A DNA stretch of 64,000 nucleotides from Ephemeroptericola cinctiostellae (GTDB lineage: Bacteria > Pseudomonadota > Gammaproteobacteria > Burkholderiales > Burkholderiaceae): positions 1,116,001 through 1,180,000 of the forward strand of contig NZ_CP031124.1 in assembly GCF_003339525.1 (NCBI RefSeq), written 5' to 3'. The notes below the pieces were generated by a model. It saw only the letters and a program-made list of their open reading frames with translations. It was not told the origin of the DNA and searched no databases. A program made the translations under genes and the position numbers. Below, one piece after another: positions 28,220 to 36,935 of this stretch. Position 1 is the stretch's first letter. Every line of letters starts with the position of its first letter.

Positions 28220-28243
28220 CGTTCTATTTTTCGTTCTATTTTT
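28220..28243 (+). repeat. Tandem 12-base repeat in the tctB leader
   Basis: CGTTCTATTTTT occurs twice in direct tandem, 38 bases before the tctB start. It could be a protein-binding pair or simple AT-rich duplication. Confidence 0.4.
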
Positions 28244-28281
28244 TTAAGTGTCATCAATATGTTTTCAATATAGGAGTCCAT

Positions 28282-28737
28282 ATGTCTCGTCGATTTGATT
28301 TAGGGGCGGCATTGGTGTTTTTCATCATTGGCACAGCATTTATGCTAGGTTCTCGCCAATTGTCCGGTGCCGTGTATGGCAGCAGCATCAGTTCAGGCAC
28401 TTTTCCACTGGTGTTTGGTTGGCTGCTCATGGGGTTGTCTGCTTTGTCTGTATTTGAAACACTCAAAAAAGATAAAGTTGAAGCCGCTGAGGCTGAGCCT
28501 TTATTTTTGAAGCGCTTTTCCATCATTGCTGTGGCTTGTTTGGCTTATGTTGTTTTGCTCGAACCACTGGGTTACGTGATCAGTACATTTATATTTTTAC
28601 TGGTGTCTTTTCAAGCCATGCACAAAGGGGATCTGTGGAAATCTGTTGTGATTGCTGCTGGTTTTTCATTGGGTATTGTTATTTTGTTCGTGTACATCCT
28701 CAAGGGCAGCTTGCCCGCGTGGCCGAGCTTTATTTAA
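28282..28737 (+). CDS. tctB: TctB-family small transmembrane subunit
   Basis: A 151-residue inner-membrane protein with four hydrophobic segments (about residues 8-25, 35-55, 75-105 and 120-145). The SISSGTFPLVFGWLLMGLSAL phrase is the TctB hallmark, where the protein reads 'GpgfFP...'. It is the small membrane subunit of the tripartite tricarboxylate transporter and is 12 bases before tctA. AGGAG lies 7 bases before the start. Low conservation is usual for this family. Confidence 0.88.
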   Translation: MSRRFDLGAALVFFIIGTAFMLGSRQLSGAVYGSSISSGTFPLVFGWLLMGLSALSVFETLKKDKVEAAEAEPLFLKRFSIIAVACLAYVVLLEPLGYVISTFIFLLVSFQAMHKGDLWKSVVIAAGFSLGIVILFVYILKGSLPAWPSFI

Positions 28738-28749
28738 GGAGGATAGATC

Positions 28750-30279
28750 ATGTCAACAATGGATTATTTGATGGGTGGCTTTGCCACAGCCCTCACTTGG
28801 TACAACCTGCTGTTTGCCTTTAGTGGTGTGGTTCTGGGTACAGCGGTGGGTGTTTTACCAGGGATTGGCCCGATGAGTGGGGTGGCGTTATTGATTCCAG
28901 TCACGGCTGTATTGACCAGTGGTTTGGGCTTGGGGGCGGAAGCTGCCGCGACCAGTTCAATCATTTTGCTGTCGGGTGTGTACTATGGTGCAATGTACGG
29001 TGGTTCAACCACATCGATTTTGCTCAATACACCTGGTGAGTCCTCTTCTGTGGTGACGGCTTTGGATGGCTATCAAATGGCGAGGCAAGGCCGTGCGGGG
29101 AGTGCTTTATCCATTTCGGCCATTGGCTCGTTTGTGGCGGGTATTATCACTTTGTTGGGCTTGATTTTAGTCGCTGAACCTTTGTCTGAGCTGGCGTTGA
29201 AATTTGGTTATTCAGAGTATTTCTCACTCATGGTTTTGGGTTTGTGTGCGGTCAGTGGTTTGGCGGGTAAATCGATGGTGAAGGCTTTGATGATGACCAC
29301 TTTGGGGTTGTTGCTGGCCACTGTGGGTGTTGATCAATCGGGTTCCTTCCGCTTTACATTTGGTTCTCCTATCTTGGCCGATGGCATTCAATTTTTGACT
29401 TTGGCTGTGGGTTTGTTTGCCGTTGGTGAGGTGTTTAAAACCATTTTGGAGGAGGACACCAGTGAAATTAAGCTGGCAAAAATCAACAGCCTTTACCCAA
29501 GCAAGACCGAGTTGAAACAAAGCACGGGGCCGATTTTACGTGGTTCATTTCTTGGTTTTTTCATTGGGATTTTGCCAGGTGCCGGGGCGACCTTGGCTTC
29601 ATTTTTCTCTTACATCATGGAAAAAAAGATTTCAAAAACCCCCGAACGTTTTGGCCAAGGGGCGATTGAAGGTGTGGCGGGTCCGGAGTCTGCAAACAAT
29701 GCAGCGGCAGGTGGTGCAATGATTCCATTGCTGACTCTTGGGATTCCAGGTTCGGGTACAACGGCTGTATTGATGGGCGCATTGATCATGTACAACGTGC
29801 AACCCGGTCCCTTGCTGTTCACTGATCATCCACAAGTGGCATGGGGGTTGATCGCCAGTATGTTTGTGGGCAATGTGATGCTGTTGATTTTAAACATGCC
29901 TTTGGTGCGTGTGTTTGCAAAGATCATCAGTACACCACCGAAATACCTATTGCCGATCATCATTGCCATTTCAGTTTTTGGTGTGTACTCGGTGCAGAAC
30001 TCGATTTTTGACCTGTGGGTGTTGTTTCTTTCAGGCATGATTGGTTATTTCTTGGTCAAAAATGATTACCCTTTGGCCCCCGTATTGTTGGGCTTGGTGC
30101 TGGGGCCAATGATGGAAAATAACATGCGCAATGCATTGGTGGACTCATCAGGCGACTGGATGGTGTTTATCACTCGCCCATTGTCAGGTGTGTTGTTGCT
30201 CATCTCAGCCGCTTGGATTTTGATTCCATTGATTTTAAAAATGCGTGGAAAGTCAGTGTTGGTGAACGAAGAGGGTTAA
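28750..30279 (+). CDS. tctA: TctA-family large transmembrane subunit
   Basis: A 509-residue inner-membrane channel subunit with about 12 spans. TctA hallmarks are GVLPGIGPMSGVALLIPVT (residues 35-55), the paired GILPGAGATLASFFSY around 270-285, YGAMYGGSTTSILLNTPGE, and AGGAMIPLLTLGIPGSGTTAVLMGAL. It moves a carboxylate or related anion with a cation, together with TctB and the TctC receptor. AAGGAGG lies 7 bases before the ATG. The operon ends at the terminator near 30396. Confidence 0.96.
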   Translation: MSTMDYLMGGFATALTWYNLLFAFSGVVLGTAVGVLPGIGPMSGVALLIPVTAVLTSGLGLGAEAAATSSIILLSGVYYGAMYGGSTTSILLNTPGESSSVVTALDGYQMARQGRAGSALSISAIGSFVAGIITLLGLILVAEPLSELALKFGYSEYFSLMVLGLCAVSGLAGKSMVKALMMTTLGLLLATVGVDQSGSFRFTFGSPILADGIQFLTLAVGLFAVGEVFKTILEEDTSEIKLAKINSLYPSKTELKQSTGPILRGSFLGFFIGILPGAGATLASFFSYIMEKKISKTPERFGQGAIEGVAGPESANNAAAGGAMIPLLTLGIPGSGTTAVLMGALIMYNVQPGPLLFTDHPQVAWGLIASMFVGNVMLLILNMPLVRVFAKIISTPPKYLLPIIIAISVFGVYSVQNSIFDLWVLFLSGMIGYFLVKNDYPLAPVLLGLVLGPMMENNMRNALVDSSGDWMVFITRPLSGVLLLISAAWILIPLILKMRGKSVLVNEEG

Positions 30280-30603
30280 TGATTCAGTCAGCCGTTAGCG
30301 AGTTACGAACTGCTTGCTTGGCAGTTAGGTTGAGGGTTAGTTTTTAAAAGGTTGACTAACCGTTTGATGACGAAATTTCGATGATAGAGGTGATTCAAAA
30401 GGCACTCAGGAATGGGTGCCTTTTGTTTATTTGATGTGACTGTCATTTTGTCGAGCCATATCAAAAAACACCTGTAAAATCAATTGCATCTGACAGGTGA
30501 ATTGTGGATAATTGACCATCCACTTATGAATATGAGTCGGGCAGTTGAGGTTGATAAAAAGAGAAGTTTCAGCACGTTGACATCAATAAGTGGGGGCTGA
30601 ACA
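30280..30603. other. Spacer between tctA and the two-component genes
   Basis: Apart from the terminator at 30396-30430 no gene or strong promoter consensus is seen. The sequence after the terminator must hold the promoter for the response regulator gene. Confidence 0.5.
30396..30430 (+). terminator. Intrinsic terminator of the tct operon
   Basis: CAAAAGGCAC (30396-30405) and GTGCCTTTTG (30416-30425) form a perfect 10-base stem, followed by TTTATTTG. Confidence 0.85.
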
Positions 30604-31272
30604 ATGATAAAAATATTAGTAGCCGATGACCATGAACTCATGCGTGAAGCCATCATACAGCTGCTACAGAGCCATTGGTCGTCATTGGTGATTGATTCTG
30701 CAGGCAGTTACGATGATGTGTTGGCGCAATTTGATCGTACTCAACAGCCTTATGATTTGATTTTATTGGACTTGCATATGCCAGGCATGCGTGGCGCTGA
30801 TAGCGTTCATGCTGTGATGTCTGCTGCTGGGCAATCCCCCATCATTGTTTTTACGGGCATTGAAGCACCAGATTTACTGCATCGTTTGCAGCATACGGGC
30901 ATTTTGCGAATCATAAAAAAGACTTGTCATTCCAATGAGCTGCTGCAAGAGATCCAGTTGGTCAGTGCGCTGTCCAATTCAAGCAATGAGTTTAAACACA
31001 CCCGTTTCAATCAAAAAGCAGATCAATTGGCTTATTTGCCTGTTGTGTCTAATGACTCAACAGCATCAAATGATTACGACAATGCATTGCTGACACAACG
31101 GCAACTTGACATTCTAAGGTTGTTGCATCAAGGGAAGCCCAATAAAATCATTGCACGAGAGCTCAATGTGGCTTTGGGTACCGTCAAAAATCACTTGTAT
31201 ATTTTGTTCGCCAAACTCAATGTGAGCAGTCGGGCGCAGGCCATTGCGAAGACGCGGGAGTGGTTCTTGTGA
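30604..31272 (+). CDS. NarL/LuxR-type response regulator
   Basis: A 222-residue response regulator. The receiver domain (about 1-120) has the acidic pair D8/D9, phosphoacceptor D56 in LILLDLHMPG, Thr in IIVFTG and Lys in RIIKKT. A 30-residue linker leads to a LuxR-type helix-turn-helix (about 155-220): LTQRQLDILRLLHQGKPNKIIARELNVALGTVKNHLY. It overlaps the downstream histidine kinase by 4 bases, so the two are a pair. Because they follow the tct transporter, they may sense its substrate or control it; that link rests only on position. Confidence 0.92.
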   Translation: MIKILVADDHELMREAIIQLLQSHWSSLVIDSAGSYDDVLAQFDRTQQPYDLILLDLHMPGMRGADSVHAVMSAAGQSPIIVFTGIEAPDLLHRLQHTGILRIIKKTCHSNELLQEIQLVSALSNSSNEFKHTRFNQKADQLAYLPVVSNDSTASNDYDNALLTQRQLDILRLLHQGKPNKIIARELNVALGTVKNHLYILFAKLNVSSRAQAIAKTREWFL

Positions 31273-33092
31273 GAGCGCAAGCCAGCCAAGCCCACAAGTG
31301 GTTGATGGGGATTCAGCAACACCCGTGGTTACATGATTTTGCTGAAACTCGCACACGAGCCGAAGTGGTTCAAACCCTCTATACAGACAGCATCATTCCG
31401 TTGATCATCAATGCGTTTGCCTCGATTGTTTTGCTTTATGCCTATGATTTTTTGTGGGATATGGGTTGGTTTTTTTTGATTTTATTGGTTTGGAATCTTT
31501 GGGCGTTTGTGCAAATGTACGGCGAGTATCAAGTTAAAGCTTTAACTAAATTAGATGAACTCAACCATGAGCTCACTTGGTTTTATGGGGCGTTGTATGT
31601 CTTGGGGTCTTTGTGTCAATTTGTGTGTTTGGCCTGTATTTTGGTGGTGTTTCTCTTGCAGCAAGAAAGTGTGTTGAATTTTCACCCCGTCGCCATCAGT
31701 GTGTTTTTTTATTATTTTGCAGCGGTGATGAAGGATTTCCCAGTGCGTTTGTTGAGCTTGAGTTATACCCTTTTTTTGTTTGTGCCGATGATGGTGTATT
31801 ATGTTTTGCAAGGTGGCACGGCTGCTTGGGTACTGGCGGTTTCAACCTTGATTTTCATTTGTGGTGCATGCAGTTTCTCAAATACTGTGGGCCGAGCGTT
31901 TGTGACCCAGATTCGCCAACGGTATGAGCTTGAAATGTTGACCGAGCGACAGATGCTTGAGAAACAGCGTGCTGACGCTGCTAATCAAGCCAAATCACGT
32001 TTTTTTACCTCAGCCAGTCATGATGCGCGTCAGCCGTTACAAGCGATTGGTTTGTTGTATGACAGCCTTGTCAGTTCATCGAGCATGGATGCACATGATC
32101 GAAGAACGCTGGAGAAAATTGGCTCTAACCTGCATTCCATACAGAATTTATTTAATCGGGTCTTGGACATTTCTCGGATTGAGGCGGGGGCGATCACGCC
32201 ACAAATGCAAGCGGTTTCTTTGCAAAATTTATTTGATACTTTGGACGCTCAGTTGGGTGAGTTTGCTGCAAGTAAGCATCTGTGGCTGCGTTTTGCACCG
32301 ACATCGGCGGTTGTGTGGCACGACCCTGATTTACTCGAGCGCATGGTTGTCAATGTCATTCACAATGCTTTGAAATTTACCGAGCAAGGCGGTGTGTGGA
32401 TTGGTTTTCGTCGCGCTCGAGGCCGATTGGAAATCCGAGATTCTGGCATTGGCATTGCATCAGAACATCAAACACAGATATTTGAAGAATTTCATCAAGT
32501 AGAAAACTCAGCACGCAAACGCAATGATGGCAAAGGTTTGGGGCTGGGCTTGTCTATTGTGAAGCGGTTGGCTGTGTTGTCAAATACGGCGATGGGTCTT
32601 CACTCTTCAATGGCTCAAGGCAGCACGTTTTGGCTCTCATTGAACATCGTGAATGCCGCCGCTCATGTGGAAGTCCCCATGCCCATGGTGGTCGATCAGA
32701 TGGCGTCGTTGCAGGGTTTATCCATTGTGTTGGTTGAAGATGATGATGAATTGCGCACGTTGCTGACAGCATCACTCATGCAATATGGCGTGATGGTGAC
32801 CACATGCAGTACTGCAACAGAAGTCGAGCAATTGTTTGCGGCGAATCACCCCGTGCGTTGTGATGTGCTGCTGACCGATTACCGTCTGGGGTATGGTGCG
32901 ACAGGTATTGATGTGGCAAAACATGCGCGTCAATGCATGGGTGATGATTTACCCGTTATTGTGTTGACGGGGGACACCAGTGGATTTGATTATAAAGAAT
33001 TACTGGATCAGCCCCATACCATTGTGCTGCATAAACCCGTGACGCTCGTGCAGCTGTGTGCACATTTTCCAAAACCGAAGTTAGATGCATAA
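31269..33092 (+). CDS. Hybrid sensor histidine kinase
   Basis: A 607-residue membrane kinase. Residues about 30-215 hold six or seven hydrophobic spans with no clear periplasmic sensor domain, so sensing is likely within the membrane. The dimerisation/phosphoacceptor region has H251 in SASHDARQPLQAIGLL. The ATPase domain shows N-box MVVNVIHNALKFT, G1 IRDSGIGIA and G2 GKGLGLGLSIVKRL. A C-terminal receiver carries D537 in DVLLTDYRLGYGATG. The GTG start at 31269 overlaps the regulator stop (GTGA) and has GGAG 8 bases upstream; a GTG at 31260 is less likely. Phosphate can flow to its own receiver or to the partner at 30604. Confidence 0.92.
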   Translation: MRAQASQAHKWLMGIQQHPWLHDFAETRTRAEVVQTLYTDSIIPLIINAFASIVLLYAYDFLWDMGWFFLILLVWNLWAFVQMYGEYQVKALTKLDELNHELTWFYGALYVLGSLCQFVCLACILVVFLLQQESVLNFHPVAISVFFYYFAAVMKDFPVRLLSLSYTLFLFVPMMVYYVLQGGTAAWVLAVSTLIFICGACSFSNTVGRAFVTQIRQRYELEMLTERQMLEKQRADAANQAKSRFFTSASHDARQPLQAIGLLYDSLVSSSSMDAHDRRTLEKIGSNLHSIQNLFNRVLDISRIEAGAITPQMQAVSLQNLFDTLDAQLGEFAASKHLWLRFAPTSAVVWHDPDLLERMVVNVIHNALKFTEQGGVWIGFRRARGRLEIRDSGIGIASEHQTQIFEEFHQVENSARKRNDGKGLGLGLSIVKRLAVLSNTAMGLHSSMAQGSTFWLSLNIVNAAAHVEVPMPMVVDQMASLQGLSIVLVEDDDELRTLLTASLMQYGVMVTTCSTATEVEQLFAANHPVRCDVLLTDYRLGYGATGIDVAKHARQCMGDDLPVIVLTGDTSGFDYKELLDQPHTIVLHKPVTLVQLCAHFPKPKLDA

Positions 33093-33147
33093 GTGGATGA
33101 TTCGCTCCACGGCACAGCTTTGACCTCTATCCATCAAATTAGAATTA

Positions 33148-33185
33148 GGCCATAAGTCACAGGACTTATGGCCCATTGTTTTGCG
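33148..33185 (+). terminator. Intrinsic terminator after the hybrid kinase gene
   Basis: GGCCATAAGTC (33148-33158) and GACTTATGGCC (33163-33173) form a perfect 11-base stem with an ACAG loop; a weak T-tract (CATTGTTTTG) follows. Confidence 0.65.
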
Positions 33186-33365
33186 TTTTCGTCAGGTTGA
33201 TAATTAAGTACGTAAGGATGATACGGGCTTATCTTCGATGCAAGAAGGCTGGACAATAAATCAAGAAACAACGTTGTGTTGGGGGCAGCTCACATCATTC
33301 GACGTCAGGGAGGCCAAAAACTGCATAGAGTAGGCATGGTTGGCGTTGAGTCTTAGGAGCTTAAA

Positions 33366-34634
33366 ATGAACATAAATCATTGTGAATATGATCTGGGCAC
33401 GAACTTTGTTGAAAACTGCGATGATTGTCGTCGGACAAGGTTCAATCAAGTTGTACCCTACCACGTGGGAGATGGTTTGATTTTGTATGTCACTTACATG
33501 TATGAGATGCGCAACTGTTTACAAGGGTTCACGGGTGGTGATTTTCTGAATGCCATGAGCTTGTTGCCGTGTGAAGAGCAAGAAGTTGAAGTGGTACAAA
33601 AACGTAAATATGAATATGCTTTACATCAACAGCAGTCTGTTGAAAGTCATTTTGAGTCTGAAGTGATTAAGACAGTGCGCGAGCAGTGGTCACTCAGTCA
33701 TGATGTCAATACCAGTGCATCAGGCGGGGGTGGCATTGATCTGGGGATTTTCCAAGTGGGTGCGAGTGCAAGCGTGTCCGCATCGGTGCACATGGGTGCA
33801 GCTTTTTTCAGTGAAGTGGTTCAGAAAGCATCCAGCTCAGTGAGCAGCTACTATGAGGTGTCTATTGACACCAAAACAGAGATTGAGAACCAATACCGTT
33901 CTCTGAGAAAAATATCCAATCCCAATAAATGCAGGGTGGTGACGTATATTTTCAAGCAACTGGGTAAAAAATACACATTTGAAGTGGTGTTCCTTGGCAT
34001 GCGTTTTGACTTGATTCAGCATTTGCCCGACATTCATGCAGAATTGTTGCCTTATCATGTGGTCAAGCCCAGGTTTGTGGCTGATGTTAATCAACCCCAA
34101 ATCAACCCCAACGTCAATCCTTATGACATACAACGCGATGTTAGTGCCAATAACATGATGTTCAGAACTGCGAGCCATGGCCAAATTCCTTTGGTTAATG
34201 TCCAAGTGCAGGATGCTTATCGAACCCGAGTGTATCGGGATGTGACTCTGGCAAAAGAGTTGGATGAAGCCAGTTTTATTGCAAAAATTGAGACTTTGAA
34301 ACTCGATAAAAACGATCGGAACGCGGTTTTAAGTTCGATTAAGGAGCTCAAAGGAATAAAAGGCAATGAGCCCGGTCAAGTGATTTACCACACGGAGTAC
34401 TGCGTGCGTACAAGCAGCATCGTTGTTGAGCCTAAAGTATCCAGCTGCTCCATTTGTGCTTGTGAAGAGTGCTGCGGTTGTGGCGGTTGTGGTGATTCTG
34501 GTGGATGTGGGGGCTGCGGCGGTGATGGTGATCACGGCGATGGTGAACATGGTGATGCCGACATTAAGGCTTTGGAAATAGAACGACTGAAAATTGAAAT
34601 TGAACTATTGAAGAAACAGCTTGATAAGGGATAA
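33366..34634 (+). CDS. Uncharacterised protein with conserved core and Cys/Gly-rich tail
   Basis: A 422-residue protein of no family known to me. Residues 54-77 (GFTGGDFLNAMSLLP and on) align without gaps to residues 499-522 of the 1626-residue protein at 8302, and both have a later N-x-C-[HR] motif (here N187-K-C189-R190). Between them is a Gly/Ser/Ala-rich stretch (about 115-160). Early cysteines occur as C18, C21 and C51. The tail (about 355-400) is packed with CxC, CC and GGCGG pairs, then Gly/Asp/His-rich, and ends in a charged coiled coil (KALEIERLKIEIELLKKQ). The tail suggests metal or disulfide cross-linking. AGGAG lies 8 bases before the ATG. It is a single-gene unit between terminators. 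Confidence 0.85.
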   Translation: MNINHCEYDLGTNFVENCDDCRRTRFNQVVPYHVGDGLILYVTYMYEMRNCLQGFTGGDFLNAMSLLPCEEQEVEVVQKRKYEYALHQQQSVESHFESEVIKTVREQWSLSHDVNTSASGGGGIDLGIFQVGASASVSASVHMGAAFFSEVVQKASSSVSSYYEVSIDTKTEIENQYRSLRKISNPNKCRVVTYIFKQLGKKYTFEVVFLGMRFDLIQHLPDIHAELLPYHVVKPRFVADVNQPQINPNVNPYDIQRDVSANNMMFRTASHGQIPLVNVQVQDAYRTRVYRDVTLAKELDEASFIAKIETLKLDKNDRNAVLSSIKELKGIKGNEPGQVIYHTEYCVRTSSIVVEPKVSSCSICACEECCGCGGCGDSGGCGGCGGDGDHGDGEHGDADIKALEIERLKIEIELLKKQLDKG

Positions 34635-34651
34635 TTTGAACTTTTAGAAAA

Positions 34652-34681
34652 AAAGACGGCGCTTATTGAGCGCCGTTTTAA
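34652..34681. terminator. Bidirectional terminator between the Cys/Gly-rich gene and phoX
   Basis: ACGGCGCT (34656-34663) and AGCGCCGT (34669-34676) form an 8-base GC stem with a TATTG loop, flanked by A-run and T-run, so it can serve both converging genes. Confidence 0.85.
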
Positions 34682-34747
34682 GTGGTACATACATGAAGAA
34701 TCGTTGCGTCATTCAAAAAATAATAAATTAAATCAAGTGGTTGTAGG

Positions 34748-36721
34748 TTATAGCTTTAAGCTGGTGGCATCGCCCGTCAAATAGCCCACCGCCGCGCCAA
34801 AGCGGTCTTTGTAGTTGGCTCTGATCAGTGGGTCGAGGATGTCTTTGACCTTGTCATGCAAAGGTGATTCCCAATCGCCTGCGTGTTGGAAATTGCTCAT
34901 GATGTAAGTCCAGCCATTGATTTCATCGACTGCGTGCAGACCCGTGGATTCCGCACCTGCGGGCACAGACAGAATGCGTGACAGGGATTTAGTGTCCACG
35001 TTGTAAGCCCAGAGGAAGTTGTTCACGTGGTTGCCGCTGTCTTCACCAATGAACAATGTGCGCATGGTTTCTGAGAACTTCAGGTTGTCAGGGTTGCCAA
35101 TTTTGTCAGGGTTGGCGGTGTTGCCCAGTGTGTCTGCCACAATGTCTTCCCCCACAAGCAAAGCTTTGGTGAGTGCAGGCACCCATTCGCTGTTGATCAT
35201 TTGACCCGTGCTGTCTTTTTGGCGACCCATCATTTTGTGCATCATGATGCCACCCGATTTGATTGGTTTTTCAAGGGTCATGCCGCTTTGAGCATTCCAG
35301 CCTTTGCCATTGACGACCATGGCGTCTTGCATGTAGGACAGTGCTGAGTATGCCGTTTTGTCTTTGATATTGACCGTTGTGCCTTCCATTTTTGTGAAGC
35401 CCATGCTGCCACCAACGAGGTAAGCGTAGCGGTGGGTTTCAAGGAATGCGGCGGCTTTGTCCATGCCTGGTTTGAGCTTGATCCAGTTGGCTTTGCCACT
35501 GATGAATATTTTGGTGAACGTGCTGTCATTTGGATCGGTGAGGACGACGTCCATGATGTCGGTGGGTTTGAGTGTGTCGGCCATGTGTTTGACTTCCTCA
35601 CTGGTGGCGTGACCGAGTTTGATCCATGTGAGTTTTGCTGCTGCGCCGCTGGGGTCCACATTGAAGCCCGCACCGATTTTTGCAACATATAAGGTGCCTG
35701 AAGACAGGTTCTTTGCATTGTCCGCAACAAACATGAACATGCCGCTGTTGGTTGCATCGTCGCCCATGAGGGCGGTGCGGTTATCGGGCATCATTTGAAT
35801 GAGCTCGTGGGAAATGCGTCCCATGCAATGGTGTTTTTTCACGCTGCCTGTGCCGTCGGGGTGAACCGTTACTTCAGGCATGTGGCCATAGTGGTAGGGG
35901 TTGGCGTGTTTTTCATCACCATATAAATTTTTGCTGAAGGCTTTGAATTGTTTGCTGGCTTTTGATTCGGGTTCGAGGATGAGGCCAAATGCATCGGGTT
36001 CGTATTCTTCGCTGGATAAGTGGGTGTTCCAAGGCGATAAACTGGCACCGCAAGTGATCCACAGGCCATCAACTTTTGACATGTCGACGTTTGAGTAGCT
36101 GACAAAATCAAGTTTGCCGGTGTCTGGATTTTGGTCGAGGGTGAGCACGGCAATGGGCGAGGGCAACATGCCATAAGTGCTTGCACCTGATTGGTCGCGT
36201 GTGGCGTATTCAAATTGAACCACTGCGAACACAGGGTTGCCTTTGACACCAGCAACTTTGGCATTTTTTAATGTGAGTAAAGAGGTGCCATCTGGGCAGT
36301 CAGAGAACGATTGGCGTTCTTTGCCCGCAACTGAGCGGTCAATAATGGGTTGGTTATTGATGTCAAAATAACCGCCCGCGAGAATGTGTCCCCCCGTGGT
36401 TGCATTCACCATGTCACCTGTGGTGAAAAAGGTGTGGTAGGCGAGCTGATACGTTTGTGTTGTGCCATCGTTTAATTTGACATTGAACGCTGAACCCACT
36501 GTGGTGGTCGCCATCGCTGCGGGATTGGCGAGAGAAGGGGCTGGCATGCTGGTGAAATACGATGACACATAGCGTGCATTCGTACTGACTGTTTTTGCGG
36601 CGGCATTGCCGCTGAGTCCCATTAAAAAAGATCCAGAGGTCAATGTGCCCAATGGCAACAAAGGCGCACCACCCAATAATTTTAACAATGTGCGGCGCGA
36701 AGGTTGGGCAAGTTCAGACAT
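34748..36721 (-). CDS. phoX: PhoX-type alkaline phosphatase (Tat-exported)
   Basis: A 657-residue secreted phosphatase of the PhoX/DUF839 family, which uses calcium and iron to release phosphate from organic esters. The N-terminus carries a twin-arginine signal (SRRTLLKLLGGAPLLPLGTL) with a hydrophobic core and an AAAKT cleavage region. Body hallmarks are WGTCGASLSPWN-like TCGASLSPWNTHLSSEEYE, GHMPEVTVHPDG, MGRISHELIQMMPDNRTALMGDD and a C-terminal FSETMRTLFIGEDSGNHVNNFLWAYN. The Tat signal implies folding with metal in the cytoplasm before export. A PHO-box-like direct repeat with a -10 at the right place lies upstream, so phosphate starvation should induce it. Confidence 0.93.
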   Translation of the reverse strand: MSELAQPSRRTLLKLLGGAPLLPLGTLTSGSFLMGLSGNAAAKTVSTNARYVSSYFTSMPAPSLANPAAMATTTVGSAFNVKLNDGTTQTYQLAYHTFFTTGDMVNATTGGHILAGGYFDINNQPIIDRSVAGKERQSFSDCPDGTSLLTLKNAKVAGVKGNPVFAVVQFEYATRDQSGASTYGMLPSPIAVLTLDQNPDTGKLDFVSYSNVDMSKVDGLWITCGASLSPWNTHLSSEEYEPDAFGLILEPESKASKQFKAFSKNLYGDEKHANPYHYGHMPEVTVHPDGTGSVKKHHCMGRISHELIQMMPDNRTALMGDDATNSGMFMFVADNAKNLSSGTLYVAKIGAGFNVDPSGAAAKLTWIKLGHATSEEVKHMADTLKPTDIMDVVLTDPNDSTFTKIFISGKANWIKLKPGMDKAAAFLETHRYAYLVGGSMGFTKMEGTTVNIKDKTAYSALSYMQDAMVVNGKGWNAQSGMTLEKPIKSGGIMMHKMMGRQKDSTGQMINSEWVPALTKALLVGEDIVADTLGNTANPDKIGNPDNLKFSETMRTLFIGEDSGNHVNNFLWAYNVDTKSLSRILSVPAGAESTGLHAVDEINGWTYIMSNFQHAGDWESPLHDKVKDILDPLIRANYKDRFGAAVGYLTGDATSLKL

Positions 36722-36790
36722 GTGATTCTCTCCAGAAGGCGGTGTGAAGTTGAGGCATAATGGGGCATCAAAAAGCCCGATAACAGGTGG

Positions 36791-36834
36791 ATTGTATCGA
36801 CTGTATGTGACACCCCTGTGACATTTTCATGAAA
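36791..36834 (-). promoter_or_regulatory. PHO-box-like promoter of phoX
   Basis: On the minus strand TGTCACA-GGGG-TGTCACA gives two perfect 7-base direct repeats at 11-base period (36806-36823); a weaker third copy TTTCATG precedes at the same period (36828-36834). Nine bases after the last repeat is TACAAT (36791-36796), a good -10. This matches the PhoB box layout (7-base repeats, 4-base spacers, about 10 bases from -10). Confidence 0.7.
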
Positions 36835-36935
36835 GTCGCATGGCGCATGAATCCACATGCGGGCGGCTTTCAAATTTTGTTAAAATATTTTTTCACCGAC
36901 ATCAACACACGGTTGTACAAAAAAATAGGATCCGC

